17,532 nt of DNA from an uncultured Clostridia bacterium. Lineage in GTDB: Bacteria > Bacillota > Clostridia > HGM11514. The position numbers and the translations under genes were made by a program. Below the pieces are notes generated by a model. That model had not been told where the DNA came from. It did no database searches and worked only from the letters and a program-made list of their open reading frames with translations. The stretch covers positions 1 to 17,532 of the forward strand of contig CABSMD010000033.1 of assembly GCA_902478725.1 (NCBI GenBank), given 5' to 3'. Within the stretch, counting starts at the first letter, position 1. Each line of letters starts with the position of its first letter. Positions 6,437-15,100 of this stretch are shown here, piece by piece.

Positions 6437-7093
6437 CTAGGCTTGGGGCGGCGTTTTTTCTAAAGCAATGAGATATTCCTGTTCTGCCCGTTCCCAGTTA
6501 ATAAGATGAAACCACGCCTCAACATAGGCTTTACGGTCAAAGTTATACTGCTTAAAAAAGGCATGTTCCCACATATCAGTTAAGAGGATCGTATGCCATG
6601 TCGAAGATACGGGGATATCCTGGTTAATTAAATTTAAGATGTTAAAACTGCCAAACGCTTCATGGCGCAGATCCATAACCAGAAATGTCCACCCGGATCC
6701 GAAAACCTGTAGGGCATTTTCAGTCCAGATCTGTTGAAAGGTTTCATAGGAACCAAATTGTTTTTGTATCGCCTCTGCGAGTTTACCGATGGGTACATCG
6801 TTTTTATCGTTTAACATGGATAAAAAATAGTTTTGATGATTCAAAACACCACCAGCGTTTGCACGCACTTGTTGGCGGATTTCACCCGGCAACGCGCCGT
6901 TGTTTCTGATCAGTCTGTCCAAAGACCAGCTATGATACATCGGGTAAGGACCCAGAGCTGCGTTTAATCGGTCTACGTAATTCTTTAAAGCAACATTATG
7001 ATGCAGCCGGAGGGTTTCTTCATTGATATAGGGCTCCAACGCATCATAATCATATGGAAGCGGCATTAGTTGAAACGGATAGTGCTCCGCCAT
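6437..7093 (-). CDS. Fe/Mn-family superoxide dismutase, divergent second shell
   Basis: This 218-residue protein is an Fe/Mn superoxide dismutase, which converts superoxide to oxygen and hydrogen peroxide in the cytoplasm. The helical N-terminal domain begins PLPYDYDALEPYI. The four metal ligands are in place: His31, His86 (GGVLNH), Asp173 and His177 (DMWEHAF). Gln158 in INQD is the position used by manganese-type enzymes for the water-bonding glutamine, and Tyr39 matches the gateway tyrosine. The usual HHxKHHxxY segment reads HHNVALKNY, so the conserved second-shell His four residues after the first ligand is Ala35. ATG 7093 is preferred because TAAGGAG lies 8 nt upstream. A GTG at 7102 would touch that site. 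The gene stands alone between terminators. Family identity is certain. Catalytic rate and metal preference are not. Confidence 0.93.
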   Translation of the reverse strand: MAEHYPFQLMPLPYDYDALEPYINEETLRLHHNVALKNYVDRLNAALGPYPMYHSWSLDRLIRNNGALPGEIRQQVRANAGGVLNHQNYFLSMLNDKNDVPIGKLAEAIQKQFGSYETFQQIWTENALQVFGSGWTFLVMDLRHEAFGSFNILNLINQDIPVSSTWHTILLTDMWEHAFFKQYNFDRKAYVEAWFHLINWERAEQEYLIALEKTPPQA

Positions 7094-7115
7094 TTTTTTC
7101 ACTCCTTAAATACAT

Positions 7116-7152
7116 GATATACCATAATATGAAAAAGAATAGCGGCTTAGAA
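7116..7152 (-). promoter_or_regulatory. Possible promoter of the superoxide dismutase gene
   Basis: The gene lies downstream of the tuf terminator, so it needs a promoter within 7094-7155. Two overlapping -10 candidates occur. TATTAT (7124-7129) pairs with a weak TTCTAA (7147-7152) at 17 bp. TGGTATATC (7116-7124) is an extended -10 form with no good -35. Either gives a leader of under 30 nt. Confidence 0.4.
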
Positions 7153-7155
7153 CAA

Positions 7156-7189
7156 AAAAACGGCAAGCAAATGAATGCTTGCCGTTTTT
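7156..7189 (-). terminator. Rho-independent terminator of the tuf transcript
   Basis: A 14-bp stem (7156-7169 with 7176-7189) with core GGCAAGC/GCTTGCC and a 6-nt loop follows the tuf stop by 12 nt. In the minus-strand transcript the stem ends in a run of seven U's, so it should end the whole str-tuf transcription unit. Confidence 0.95.
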
Positions 7190-7201
7190 GAGCTGTCTTA
7201 A

Positions 7202-8404
7202 TTAGGCATCAATAGCAGATACAACGCCGGAACCAACCGTTCTGCCACCCTCACGGATAGCGAAACGCAGGCCCTCTTCAATAGCGATCGGCGTAATCAA
7301 CTCAACGGAAATGGTTACGTTATCGCCAGGCATACACATTTCAACACCCTCCGGCAGTGTGATTACACCGGTAACGTCGGTCGTTCTGAAATAGAACTGC
7401 GGACGATAGTTGTTGAAGAACGGGGTATGTCTGCCACCTTCATCCTTGGTCAATACGTAAATCTCACCCTTGAACTTGGTGTGCGGATGAATGGAACCGG
7501 GCTTTGCCAGAACCTGGCCTCTTTCGATTTCATTTCTCTGCACGCCACGCAGCAAAGCACCCACGTTGTCGCCGGCTTCCGCCTGATCGAGCAACTTTCT
7601 GAACATTTCGATACCGGTAACGACGACCTTGCGAGCCTCGTCAACCAGACCAACGATCTCAACCTCGTCGGATACCTTCAGGGTACCTCTCTCCACTCTA
7701 CCGGTGGCAACCGTACCACGGCCAGTAATCGAGAACACGTCCTCAACCGGCATCAGGAAAGGAAGATCCGTCTTACGTTCCGGAGTCGGGATATAGGAGT
7801 CAACCGCATCCATCAAGTCAAGAATCGGCTTATAAACCGGGTCGCTCGGGTCGGTGGAATCGGATTCCAGAGCAGCCAGAGCGGAACCAGTGATGATCGG
7901 GGTATCGTCTCCCGGGAATTCATACTCGGTCAGCAGGTCTCTGATTTCCATCTCAACCAGCTCAAGCAGTTCCGGATCGTCAACCTGGTCAGCCTTGTTC
8001 ATGAACACAACGATATAAGGAACACCAACCTGACGGGACAGGAGGATGTGCTCTCTTGTCTGCGGCATCGGGCCATCAGCAGCAGAAACAACCAGGATCG
8101 CGCCGTCCATCTGGGCCGCACCGGTGATCATGTTCTTTACATAGTCAGCATGTCCCGGGCAGTCAACGTGAGCATAGTGACGGTTATCGGTCTCATACTC
8201 AACGTGCGCTGTGGAGATGGTGATACCTCTTTCTCTTTCTTCAGGAGCCTTATCTATCTGGTCATACGCCTGGTAATTCGCTTTTCCTGAAAAACCGAGA
8301 ACTTTTGTGATCGCAGCTGTCAATGTGGTCTTACCATGGTCAACGTGACCGATCGTCCCAATGTTAATATGGGGCTTGCTTCTTTCAAATTTTTCCTTAG
8401 CCAT
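7202..8404 (-). CDS. tuf: Elongation factor Tu
   Basis: This 400-residue GTPase carries aminoacyl-tRNA to the ribosomal A site. The G1 motif GHVDHGKT is at 19-26, the switch I sequence RGITI follows at 59-63, G3 DCPGH is at 81-85 and G4 NKAD at 136-139, followed by the two beta-barrel domains through the conserved end GRTVGSGVV. The usual Cys-Asp of NKCD is Ala-Asp here, a tolerated change. Length is normal. GGGAGG is placed 10 nt before the ATG. The gene follows fusA by 84 nt holding its own promoter, so EF-Tu can be made in excess over EF-G. It is the only tuf copy visible. Whether a second exists elsewhere cannot be seen here. Confidence 0.99.
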   Translation of the reverse strand: MAKEKFERSKPHINIGTIGHVDHGKTTLTAAITKVLGFSGKANYQAYDQIDKAPEERERGITISTAHVEYETDNRHYAHVDCPGHADYVKNMITGAAQMDGAILVVSAADGPMPQTREHILLSRQVGVPYIVVFMNKADQVDDPELLELVEMEIRDLLTEYEFPGDDTPIITGSALAALESDSTDPSDPVYKPILDLMDAVDSYIPTPERKTDLPFLMPVEDVFSITGRGTVATGRVERGTLKVSDEVEIVGLVDEARKVVVTGIEMFRKLLDQAEAGDNVGALLRGVQRNEIERGQVLAKPGSIHPHTKFKGEIYVLTKDEGGRHTPFFNNYRPQFYFRTTDVTGVITLPEGVEMCMPGDNVTISVELITPIAIEEGLRFAIREGGRTVGSGVVSAIDA

Positions 8405-8446
8405 TTAAAAAATTCCTCCCTTTTACGGATTTTTTATTTTAATAAG

Positions 8447-8475
8447 ATTCTACTATGAAATTACCAAAAAATCAA
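8447..8475 (-). promoter_or_regulatory. Internal promoter of tuf
   Basis: On the minus strand TTGATT (8470-8475) and TAGAAT (8447-8452) are separated by 17 bp in the fusA-tuf gap. There are two mismatches in the -35 and one in the -10. No terminator precedes it, so tuf would be transcribed both from here and by read-through from the str promoter. Confidence 0.65.
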
Positions 8476-8488
8476 TACTTTTCTAAAA

Positions 8489-10567
8489 TTAATCTTTGGC
8501 CTTGCCCTTCATGATCTCTTCCTGAATGCTCTTAGGCACCTCAGCATAGTGGCTCGGGAACATAGTATACTGCCCGCGGCCCTGTGTTCTGGAACGAAGC
8601 TCGGTTGCATAACCGAACATTTCAGAAAGCGGAACCATTGCAGAAATGGCCTGTGCGCCCTGTCGTGCCTCCATACCCTGGATCTGTCCACGGCGGGAGT
8701 TTAAATCGCCCATGACGTCACCCATGTATTCCTCAGGAACAATAACGTCCACCTTCATGATCGGTTCAAGCAGGACAGGACTGGCTTTTCTGCAACCTTC
8801 CTTAAACGCCATCGAACCGGCGATCTTAAACGCCATTTCTGAGGAGTCAACCTCATGATAGGAACCATCGTACAGGGTTACCTTAACGTCAACCACGTTG
8901 TAACCAGCCAGCACACCACTTTCCATAGCGCCCTGAACACCAGCATCAACCGCCGGAATGTATTCCTTCGGAATGACACCGCCAACGATCTTATTAACAA
9001 ACTCGTAACCTTTGCCCGGTTCCTGCGGCTCGATCTCCAGATAAACGTGACCGTACTGGCCGCGTCCACCAGACTGTCTGGCGTACTTGTGCTCGATCTT
9101 GACCGGCTTGCGGATGGTCTCTTTGTAAGAAACCTGCGGCTTACCGACATTGGCCTCTACTTTAAACTCACGAAGCAGTCGGTCGACGATGATCTCCAGA
9201 TGGAGCTCGCCCATACCGGCGATGATCGTTTGGCCTGTTTCCTCATCTGTGTAGGTTTTAAATGTCGGGTCTTCCTCTGCCAGCTTAGCAAGCGCAATAC
9301 CCATCTTCTCCTGCCCGGCCTTGGTTTTCGGTTCGATCGCGACCCGGATAACAGGATCCGGGAATTCCATCGATTCCAAAATGATCGGGTCACTTTCCGT
9401 GCACAGAGTGTCGCCCGTCGTGGTCGCCTTTAATCCGACTGCCGCTGCAATATCGCCGCAATAGCAGGTATCGATATCCTCACGGTGGTTGGCGTGCATT
9501 TGCAGGATTCTGCCGACACGCTCCTTAGTCCCCTTGGTTGAGTTAAGAACAGTGGAACCGGATTTTAAGGTTCCGGAGTAAACTCTGAAGAAACCTAACT
9601 TTCCAACAAACGGGTCGACCGCAATTTTAAACGCAAGCGCTGAGAACGGCTGGTCATCTCCCGGATGTCTCTCCTGCTCTTCCTCGGTGTCGGGAACGAC
9701 ACCCTTGATTGCCGGAATGTCTAGCGGGGACGGCATATAATCAACTACCGCGTCGAGCAGCATCTGCACACCCTTATTACGGTAAGAGGTTCCGCAAAGC
9801 ACCGGAATCATGTTAACTCCAACCGTAGCCTTACGAATTGCCCTTTTGATTTCCTCCTCGGTGACTTCCTCACCCTCGAGGTACTTCATCATGATATCCT
9901 CGTCAAAATCAGCCAGAGATTCCAGCATGGCGGCACGGTATTCCTCCGCCTTATCCTTCATATCCTCCGGGATATCCTCACATTTTACGTCTTTTCCCAG
10001 ATCATCATAATAGATATACGCCTTCATAATGACCAGGTCAATTACGCCTTTAAAGTTCTCCTCAGCACCAATCGGCAGCTGAATCGGAACGGCATTACAT
10101 TTAAGCCTGTCCTTCATCATGGCTACCACATTATAAAAATCAGCGCCTAAGATATCCATCTTGTTTACATACGCCATGCGCGGTACGTGATAGGTGTCAG
10201 CCTGACGCCAAACGGTTTCAGACTGTGGCTCCACGCCGCCCTTCGCGCAAAATACGGTGACCGAACCGTCAAGTACCCGCAGGGAGCGTTCAACCTCGAC
10301 GGTAAAATCAACGTGTCCTGGCGTGTCGATGATGTTAATCCGGTGGCCTCTCCACTCAGCAGTGGTTGCTGCGGAGGTGATAGTGATACCACGCTCCTGC
10401 TCCTGTACCATCCAGTCCATCGTCGCAGCGCCTTCATGCACTTCACCGATCTTGTAGTTTCGGCCGGTATAAAACAGAATACGCTCTGTGGTCGTTGTCT
10501 TACCGGCATCTATGTGGGCCATAATACCAATATTTCTGGTATTTTCCAACGAATGTGTCCTTGGCAA
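8489..10567 (-). CDS. fusA: Elongation factor G
   Basis: This 692-residue translocase GTPase moves tRNA and mRNA through the ribosome and helps recycle it. It begins PRTHSLENTRNIGIM as in other EF-Gs. G1 AHIDAGKT is at 17-24, ERGITI at about 58-63, DTPGHVD at 81-87 and NKMD at 135-138, followed by domains II-V. I place the start at TTG 10567, which gives the family-typical N-terminus and length and lies 7 nt after AGGAGG (10575-10580). An ATG directly abutting that site (10572-10574) is out of frame and opens only a 24-codon reading frame. A longer in-frame start near 10594 has no ribosome binding site and adds a non-conserved extension. It sits 65 nt downstream of rpsG. Confidence 0.98.
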   Translation of the reverse strand: MPRTHSLENTRNIGIMAHIDAGKTTTTERILFYTGRNYKIGEVHEGAATMDWMVQEQERGITITSAATTAEWRGHRINIIDTPGHVDFTVEVERSLRVLDGSVTVFCAKGGVEPQSETVWRQADTYHVPRMAYVNKMDILGADFYNVVAMMKDRLKCNAVPIQLPIGAEENFKGVIDLVIMKAYIYYDDLGKDVKCEDIPEDMKDKAEEYRAAMLESLADFDEDIMMKYLEGEEVTEEEIKRAIRKATVGVNMIPVLCGTSYRNKGVQMLLDAVVDYMPSPLDIPAIKGVVPDTEEEQERHPGDDQPFSALAFKIAVDPFVGKLGFFRVYSGTLKSGSTVLNSTKGTKERVGRILQMHANHREDIDTCYCGDIAAAVGLKATTTGDTLCTESDPIILESMEFPDPVIRVAIEPKTKAGQEKMGIALAKLAEEDPTFKTYTDEETGQTIIAGMGELHLEIIVDRLLREFKVEANVGKPQVSYKETIRKPVKIEHKYARQSGGRGQYGHVYLEIEPQEPGKGYEFVNKIVGGVIPKEYIPAVDAGVQGAMESGVLAGYNVVDVKVTLYDGSYHEVDSSEMAFKIAGSMAFKEGCRKASPVLLEPIMKVDVIVPEEYMGDVMGDLNSRRGQIQGMEARQGAQAISAMVPLSEMFGYATELRSRTQGRGQYTMFPSHYAEVPKSIQEEIMKGKAKD

Positions 10568-10632
10568 AAGCCATCCTCCTTTCTTTTGCAACATCAATAA
10601 TGCGGATTATTTTAGCAAGAAGAAAATTCAAA

Positions 10633-11103
10633 TTACCAGCGATAATGCGCAAAAGCACGGTTAGCTTCCGCCATCCTGTGCATTTCATCTTTCCTTTTCA
10701 CTGAACCGCCTAAATTATTGCATGCATCCATCAATTCATTTGCAAGACGTTCGCTCATGGTGCGTTCACCACGATTGCGGGCGAACAGGGTAAGCCAGCG
10801 CAGACCCAATGTCTGCCTTCTTTCCGGTCTTACCTCGATCGGTACCTGGTAGGTGGCACCACCAACCCGGCGCGCCTTGACTTCCAGCACGGGCATAATA
10901 TTGTTCAGAGCCTGCTCGAAAACTTCAAGCGGGTCCTTGCCTGTCTTTTCCTTTAGTATATCAAACGCATCGTAAACTATTCTCTGCGCAACACCCTTTT
11001 TTCCGTCGAGCATGATGTTGTTGATGAGCTTGGTCACAACGACACTGTTGTATAAAGGATCGGCTAGAACCTCTCTTTTCGGAATATGTCCTCTTCTTGG
11101 CAC
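10633..11103 (-). CDS. rpsG: 30S ribosomal protein S7
   Basis: This 156-residue primary binder of the 3' domain of 16S rRNA nucleates assembly of the 30S head. The sequence starts PRRGHIPKREVL and contains ARRVGGATYQVPIEV and RWLTLFARNR, all hallmarks of S7. The end, HRMAEANRAFAHYRW, is also typical. The start is GTG 11103 because the family N-terminus begins there and AAAGGAGGG (11111-11119) is 7 nt upstream. The longer frame would begin upstream of the ribosome binding site. In Escherichia coli S7 represses its own operon by binding the rpsL-rpsG gap. Here that gap is also long. Confidence 0.98.
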   Translation of the reverse strand: MPRRGHIPKREVLADPLYNSVVVTKLINNIMLDGKKGVAQRIVYDAFDILKEKTGKDPLEVFEQALNNIMPVLEVKARRVGGATYQVPIEVRPERRQTLGLRWLTLFARNRGERTMSERLANELMDACNNLGGSVKRKDEMHRMAEANRAFAHYRW

Positions 11104-11254
11104 TTTACTTCCCTCCTTTGAGATAATAAATATCACAGGTACTCAACGGGAACTGCAAATTCCCGCCGTCAGTGCAAGGTACTAAATCTATGAATAAATT
11201 TCGTACGCCGCACTTTCAAATTTCGATTCCTGTTTGGCACAAACGTACGAACTG
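11104..11254 (-). promoter_or_regulatory. Structured rpsL-rpsG intercistronic region, possible S7 control site
   Basis: This 151-nt gap is long for adjacent genes of one operon. It has two clear pairings in the mRNA. An 8-bp outer helix (TTCGTACG 11200-11207 with CGTACGAA 11244-11251) encloses a small hairpin (TTTG 11233-11236 with CAAA 11240-11243). A 6-bp hairpin (CGGGAA 11147-11152 with TTCCCG 11160-11165) lies about 27 nt before the rpsG ribosome binding site. No U-tract or promoter is seen. The position matches the S7 autoregulatory site of enterobacteria, but S7 binding here is only inferred. Confidence 0.4.
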
Positions 11255-11674
11255 TTATTTACCAGCCTTAGGTTTCTTTGCACCATACTTCGACCTCGCC
11301 TGATTCCGGCCGGAAACACCGGAGGTATCCAGCGTACCACGGATAATATGGTAACGCACACCAGGAAGGTCTTTTACTCTGCCGCCGCGGATCAGTACAA
11401 CGCTATGCTCCTGCAGGTTATGCCCAATACCAGGAATATAGGATGTTACCTCAACGCCGTTGGTCAGCCTTACCCTCGCGATCTTACGCAGAGCGGAGTT
11501 CGGCTTTTTCGGCGTCAGTGTCCTGACCGAAGTACAAACGCCGCGCTTTTGCGGAGAGCTTTGGTCGGTCGGCCGTTTTTTGAGAATGTTGAATCCCTTT
11601 TGCAGAGCCGGAGCAGTTGATTTCTTCACAGAAGTCTGCCTGCCCTTTCTGACTAACTGGTTAAAAGTTGGCAA
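11255..11674 (-). CDS. rpsL: 30S ribosomal protein S12
   Basis: This 139-residue decoding-centre protein sits at the interface of the 30S A site. The family core is complete: PQKRGVCTSV (41-50), TPKKPNSALRK (54-64), GHNLQEHSVV (84-93) and RGGRVKDLPGVRYH (96-109). Lysines 56-57 and Lys101, where streptomycin-resistance changes occur in other species, are wild type. The length of about 139 residues is normal for Bacillota. The start is TTG 11674, giving the canonical PTFNQLVR N-terminus, with GGAGGTG (11682-11688) 7 nt upstream. No ATG is available in frame at a suitable distance. Confidence 0.98.
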   Translation of the reverse strand: MPTFNQLVRKGRQTSVKKSTAPALQKGFNILKKRPTDQSSPQKRGVCTSVRTLTPKKPNSALRKIARVRLTNGVEVTSYIPGIGHNLQEHSVVLIRGGRVKDLPGVRYHIIRGTLDTSGVSGRNQARSKYGAKKPKAGK

Positions 11675-11753
11675 TCGATTTCACCTCCATTAAATTAATG
11701 ATCTATCATCAACACGCGATCGGCGCGTTGAACACAAAATAACTGGCAAAACT

Positions 11754-11996
11754 TTATTTCAGCGTAACCGCGACAGCCGCGCCCACCTCAATGCCGCACG
11801 CCTTACCAAGCTGTACCATTGTTTCAACCGTTTTCAACTCTACCTGGTGCTCACGGCACAGCTCCATGAATGGCAGCTTTACCTTGTCCTGCGCATCGTC
11901 TGCAACATAGGCGCAGGAAACGCCATCCGATAAGACTAGCTTGGTGGACTGTTTCAGCCCCACTACAATCTCTTGATGTTTCAAATCATCCAACAT
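11754..11996 (-). CDS. rplGB: L7Ae-family K-turn RNA-binding ribosomal-type protein
   Basis: This 80-residue member of the L7Ae/L30e family matches the YbxF (RplGB) group found between rpoC and rpsL in Bacillota. Family members bind kink-turn RNA, and ribosome association is known for YbxF. The N-terminal segment VVGLKQSTKLV and the C-terminal LGKACGIEVGAAVAV (the family RNA-contact region) are clear. I choose ATG 11996, which gives the usual MLDDLK beginning, with GAGG (12006-12009) 9 nt upstream. A GTG at 12011 would add five residues and has a poor binding site. It is the first gene after the internal str promoter, with 79 nt to rpsL. Its exact role in this organism is unknown. Confidence 0.92.
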   Translation of the reverse strand: MLDDLKHQEIVVGLKQSTKLVLSDGVSCAYVADDAQDKVKLPFMELCREHQVELKTVETMVQLGKACGIEVGAAVAVTLK

Positions 11997-12033
11997 TTCC
12001 CTTTTCCTCACCTGTTTGATTCTGGTTGAAATG

Positions 12034-12073
12034 AAAAAAGCATAACGATGGACTATTAAAAATAGTCCATCGT
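12034..12073 (-). terminator. Hairpin plus U-tract in the str leader, terminator or attenuator
   Basis: A perfect 13-bp stem (ACGATGGACTATT 12045-12057 with AATAGTCCATCGT 12061-12073) with a 3-nt loop is followed in the minus-strand transcript by TATGC and then six U's (12034-12039). It lies downstream of the internal str promoter, about 11 nt into its predicted transcript, and also downstream of rpoC. It would therefore reduce read-through from rpoBC and also act on the str promoter itself. The 5-nt gap before the U-run makes it weaker than a textbook terminator. Confidence 0.65.
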
Positions 12074-12090
12074 ACCATACATACCTTGCT

Positions 12091-12119
12091 ATTTTACATC
12101 ATTTTACTAGTACTGTCAA
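12091..12119 (-). promoter_or_regulatory. Strong internal promoter for the str genes
   Basis: On the minus strand TTGACA (12114-12119) and TAAAAT (12091-12096) are separated by exactly 17 bp. The -35 is perfect and the -10 has one mismatch. The -35 lies 8 nt past the rpoC stop codon. Transcription would start near 12084 and run into the L7Ae-like gene, rpsL, rpsG and fusA. Confidence 0.82.
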
Positions 12120-12127
12120 GGTTTTTT

Positions 12128-15100
12128 TTAAAATTGCTCCACGCCAGACAGCTCGGCTACTGCCGCCTCTTCCGATTCAACTTCCTCCACAGGTTTATCA
12201 ACGTCAACCTCGATATCGGAATAGATCGGCATACCGGTTCCGGCCGGAATCAGCTTACCAATGATGACATTCTCCTTTAATCCCACCAGCGGATCGATCT
12301 TACCCTTAATGGCGGCTTCGGTCAACACGCGGGTAGTCTCTTGGAAAGATGCGGCAGACAGGAACGAATCGGTTGCCAACGATGCTTTGGTGATACCAAG
12401 CAACACGCGGTTGCCTGTCGCGGGAAGCTTGCCTTCCGCCACTGCCTTTTCGTTTTGTTCTTCAAACTCAAAGATGTCGGTCAGGCTGCCCATTAATAAT
12501 GTAGTGTCACCCGGATCCTCAATCTTGATCTTATTCATCATCTGGCGGACGATGACCTCGATGTGTTTATCGTTGATATCAACGCCCTGAAGCTTGTAAA
12601 CCCGCTGCACTTCCTGGGTCAAATGCTCCTGCACCGCACCGATACCCTTAATGCGCAGAATATCATGCGGGTTCACCGGTCCTTCGGTGATCAGGTCGCC
12701 GGCCTCGATCACGTCTCCCTCCGACACCTTCATACGGGAACCGAACGGAATCATATAGGTCTTTGCCTCGGCAATCTCGTTGTTCGTAATCGTAACCTCA
12801 CGGCGCTTTTTCGTCTCGGCGTAGCTGACAGTACCGCCGATTTCAGCAATAACCGCCAAGCCCTTCGGCTTACGCGCCTCAAACAATTCCTCGACCCTCG
12901 GCAGACCCTGTGTGATATCGTCGCCCGCGACGCCCCCCGTATGGAAGGTACGCATCGTAAGCTGGGTACCAGGCTCACCGATTGACTGGGCGGCAATGAT
13001 GCCGACCGCTTCACCGACATTGACGTCATCCGAGGTCGCCAGGTTTTCACCGTAGCATTTGGCACAAACCCCCACCTTTGCACGGCAGGTCAGCACCGAA
13101 CGGATTTTGACTTCCTTCACGCCCGCATCGACGATTCTTTTTGCCATCTGCTCCGAAATCCTCGTCTCGCCCGCCTTTACCATAACCTCGCTGGTTTCCG
13201 GATGCACCACATCCTCAGCGGTATACCGGCCGATGAGACGCTCATACAACGGCTCGATGACCTCGTTGCCGTCTTTGATGTCACGAACAACGATTCCATT
13301 GTGTGTGCCGCAGTCCTCTTCACGGATAATGACATCCTGGCTGACATCCACCAGACGGCGGGTCAGGTAACCCGAGTCGGCAGTACGCAGAGCCGTGTCC
13401 GCCAGACCCTTTCTTGCACCGTGACTGGAGATGAAAAACTCCAATACATTCAAGCCCTCACGGAAATTTGCGCGGATCGGGATTTCCAGTGTCCGCCCGG
13501 AGGTATCCGCCATCAGGCCTCGCATGGCCGCAAGCTGGCGGATCTGGTTGATGCTGCCGCGCGCCCCGGAGTGCGCCATCATATAAATTGGATTTAACGC
13601 GTCCAAATTATCCATCAGCGCCTTTGTTACGCTTTCACTCGTGTTGGTCCAGGTATCGATGACCAGATTATAACGCTCGTCATCCGAAATCAAACCACGC
13701 TTGAACTGGTTGGTGATGACCTCGACCTTTTCCTCCGCCCGCGCCAGCAACCCGGCCTTTTCCTCAGGTATCTCCATATCGGATACGCTGATCGTGATCG
13801 CGCCCCGGGTGGAATATTTAAAGCCCAATGATTTTATTTTATCCAAAACATAAGCCGTTTGGGTGGTGCCGTGTACCTTGATGCACTTATCAACGATTTT
13901 ACCAAGCTCACCCTTTTTCACCAAAAAGGCAATCTCCAGATCAAATGCCTTTTCCGGATCGGAACGGTCGACAAAACCCAAATCCTGCGGGATGTCTTCA
14001 TTGAAGATGATACGCCCAACCGTCGCGTCGATGATTTTGTACTGTTTCACGCCGTCTATTTCCCGGCAGGCACGCACACGGATCGGCGCATGCAGGCTTA
14101 CTACGCCGTTTTGGTATGCCAAAACCGCCTCATTGAAGTCGGCAAAAACCTTACCGGCGCCCTTTTCGTTTTCCTTCAGAAGCGTTAGGTAGTAGCTGCC
14201 CAACACCATGTCCTGGGTCGGTACAGTGACGGGGTGCCCGTCCTGCGGCTTCAACAGGTTGTTGGCCGAAAGCATTAAAAACCGTGCCTCGGCCTGTGCC
14301 TCGGCGGACAAAGGAACGTGAACCGCCATCTGGTCGCCGTCAAAGTCAGCGTTGTAGGCCGTACAAACCAGCGGATGAAGCTTTAACGCCTTACCGCCAA
14401 CCAAAATCGGTTCAAACGCCTGAATACCGAGCCTGTGCAGGGTCGGCGCGCGATTTAGGAGAACCGGATGTTCCTTGATGACATCCTCCAAAACGTCCCA
14501 AACCTCGTCCTTGACGCGCTCCACCATCCGCTTCGCGCTCTTTATGTTATGCGCCTTGCCCTCTTTGACCAGACGCTTCATAACAAACGGCTTAAACAGC
14601 TCCAGCGCCATCTCTTTGGGCAGACCGCACTGGAACAGCTTCAAATCCGGCCCGACAACAATAACCGAACGGCCGGAATAGTCGACACGCTTTCCGAGCA
14701 GGTTCTGGCGGAACCGGCCCTGCTTCCCCTTCAGCATGTCGGAAAGGGATTTGAGCGCGCGGTTACCCGGGCCTGTGACCGGACGGCCGCGGCGGCCGTT
14801 GTCGATCAGCGCGTCAACCGCTTCCTGAAGCATACGCTTTTCGTTGCGGACGATGATGTCCGGTGCGCCCAGGTCAAGAAGCCGCTTTAAGCGGTTGTTG
14901 CGGTTGATGATCCTTCTATATAAATCATTCAAATCACTGGTTGCAAACCGTCCGCCGTCCAGCTGAACCATCGGCCGGATATCCGGCGGGATAACAGGAA
15001 TGACGTCCAAAATCATCCAGGACGGATCGTTTTCTGACAGGCGGAAGGATTCCACGACCTCCAGCCGCTTGATGATCCTGACCTTTTTCTGGCCGGACGC

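Noticed and set aside
7427..8290. A 287-residue plus-strand open frame opposite tuf.
   Set aside because: It is an antisense shadow of a highly conserved, codon-biased gene. It has no ribosome binding site and shows no recognisable domain. Similar antisense frames opposite fusA, rpoC and rpoB were rejected for the same reason.
11709..11731. Inverted repeat between rpsL and the L7Ae-like gene as a terminator.
   Set aside because: The arms contain mismatches and no U-tract follows, so it is not convincing.
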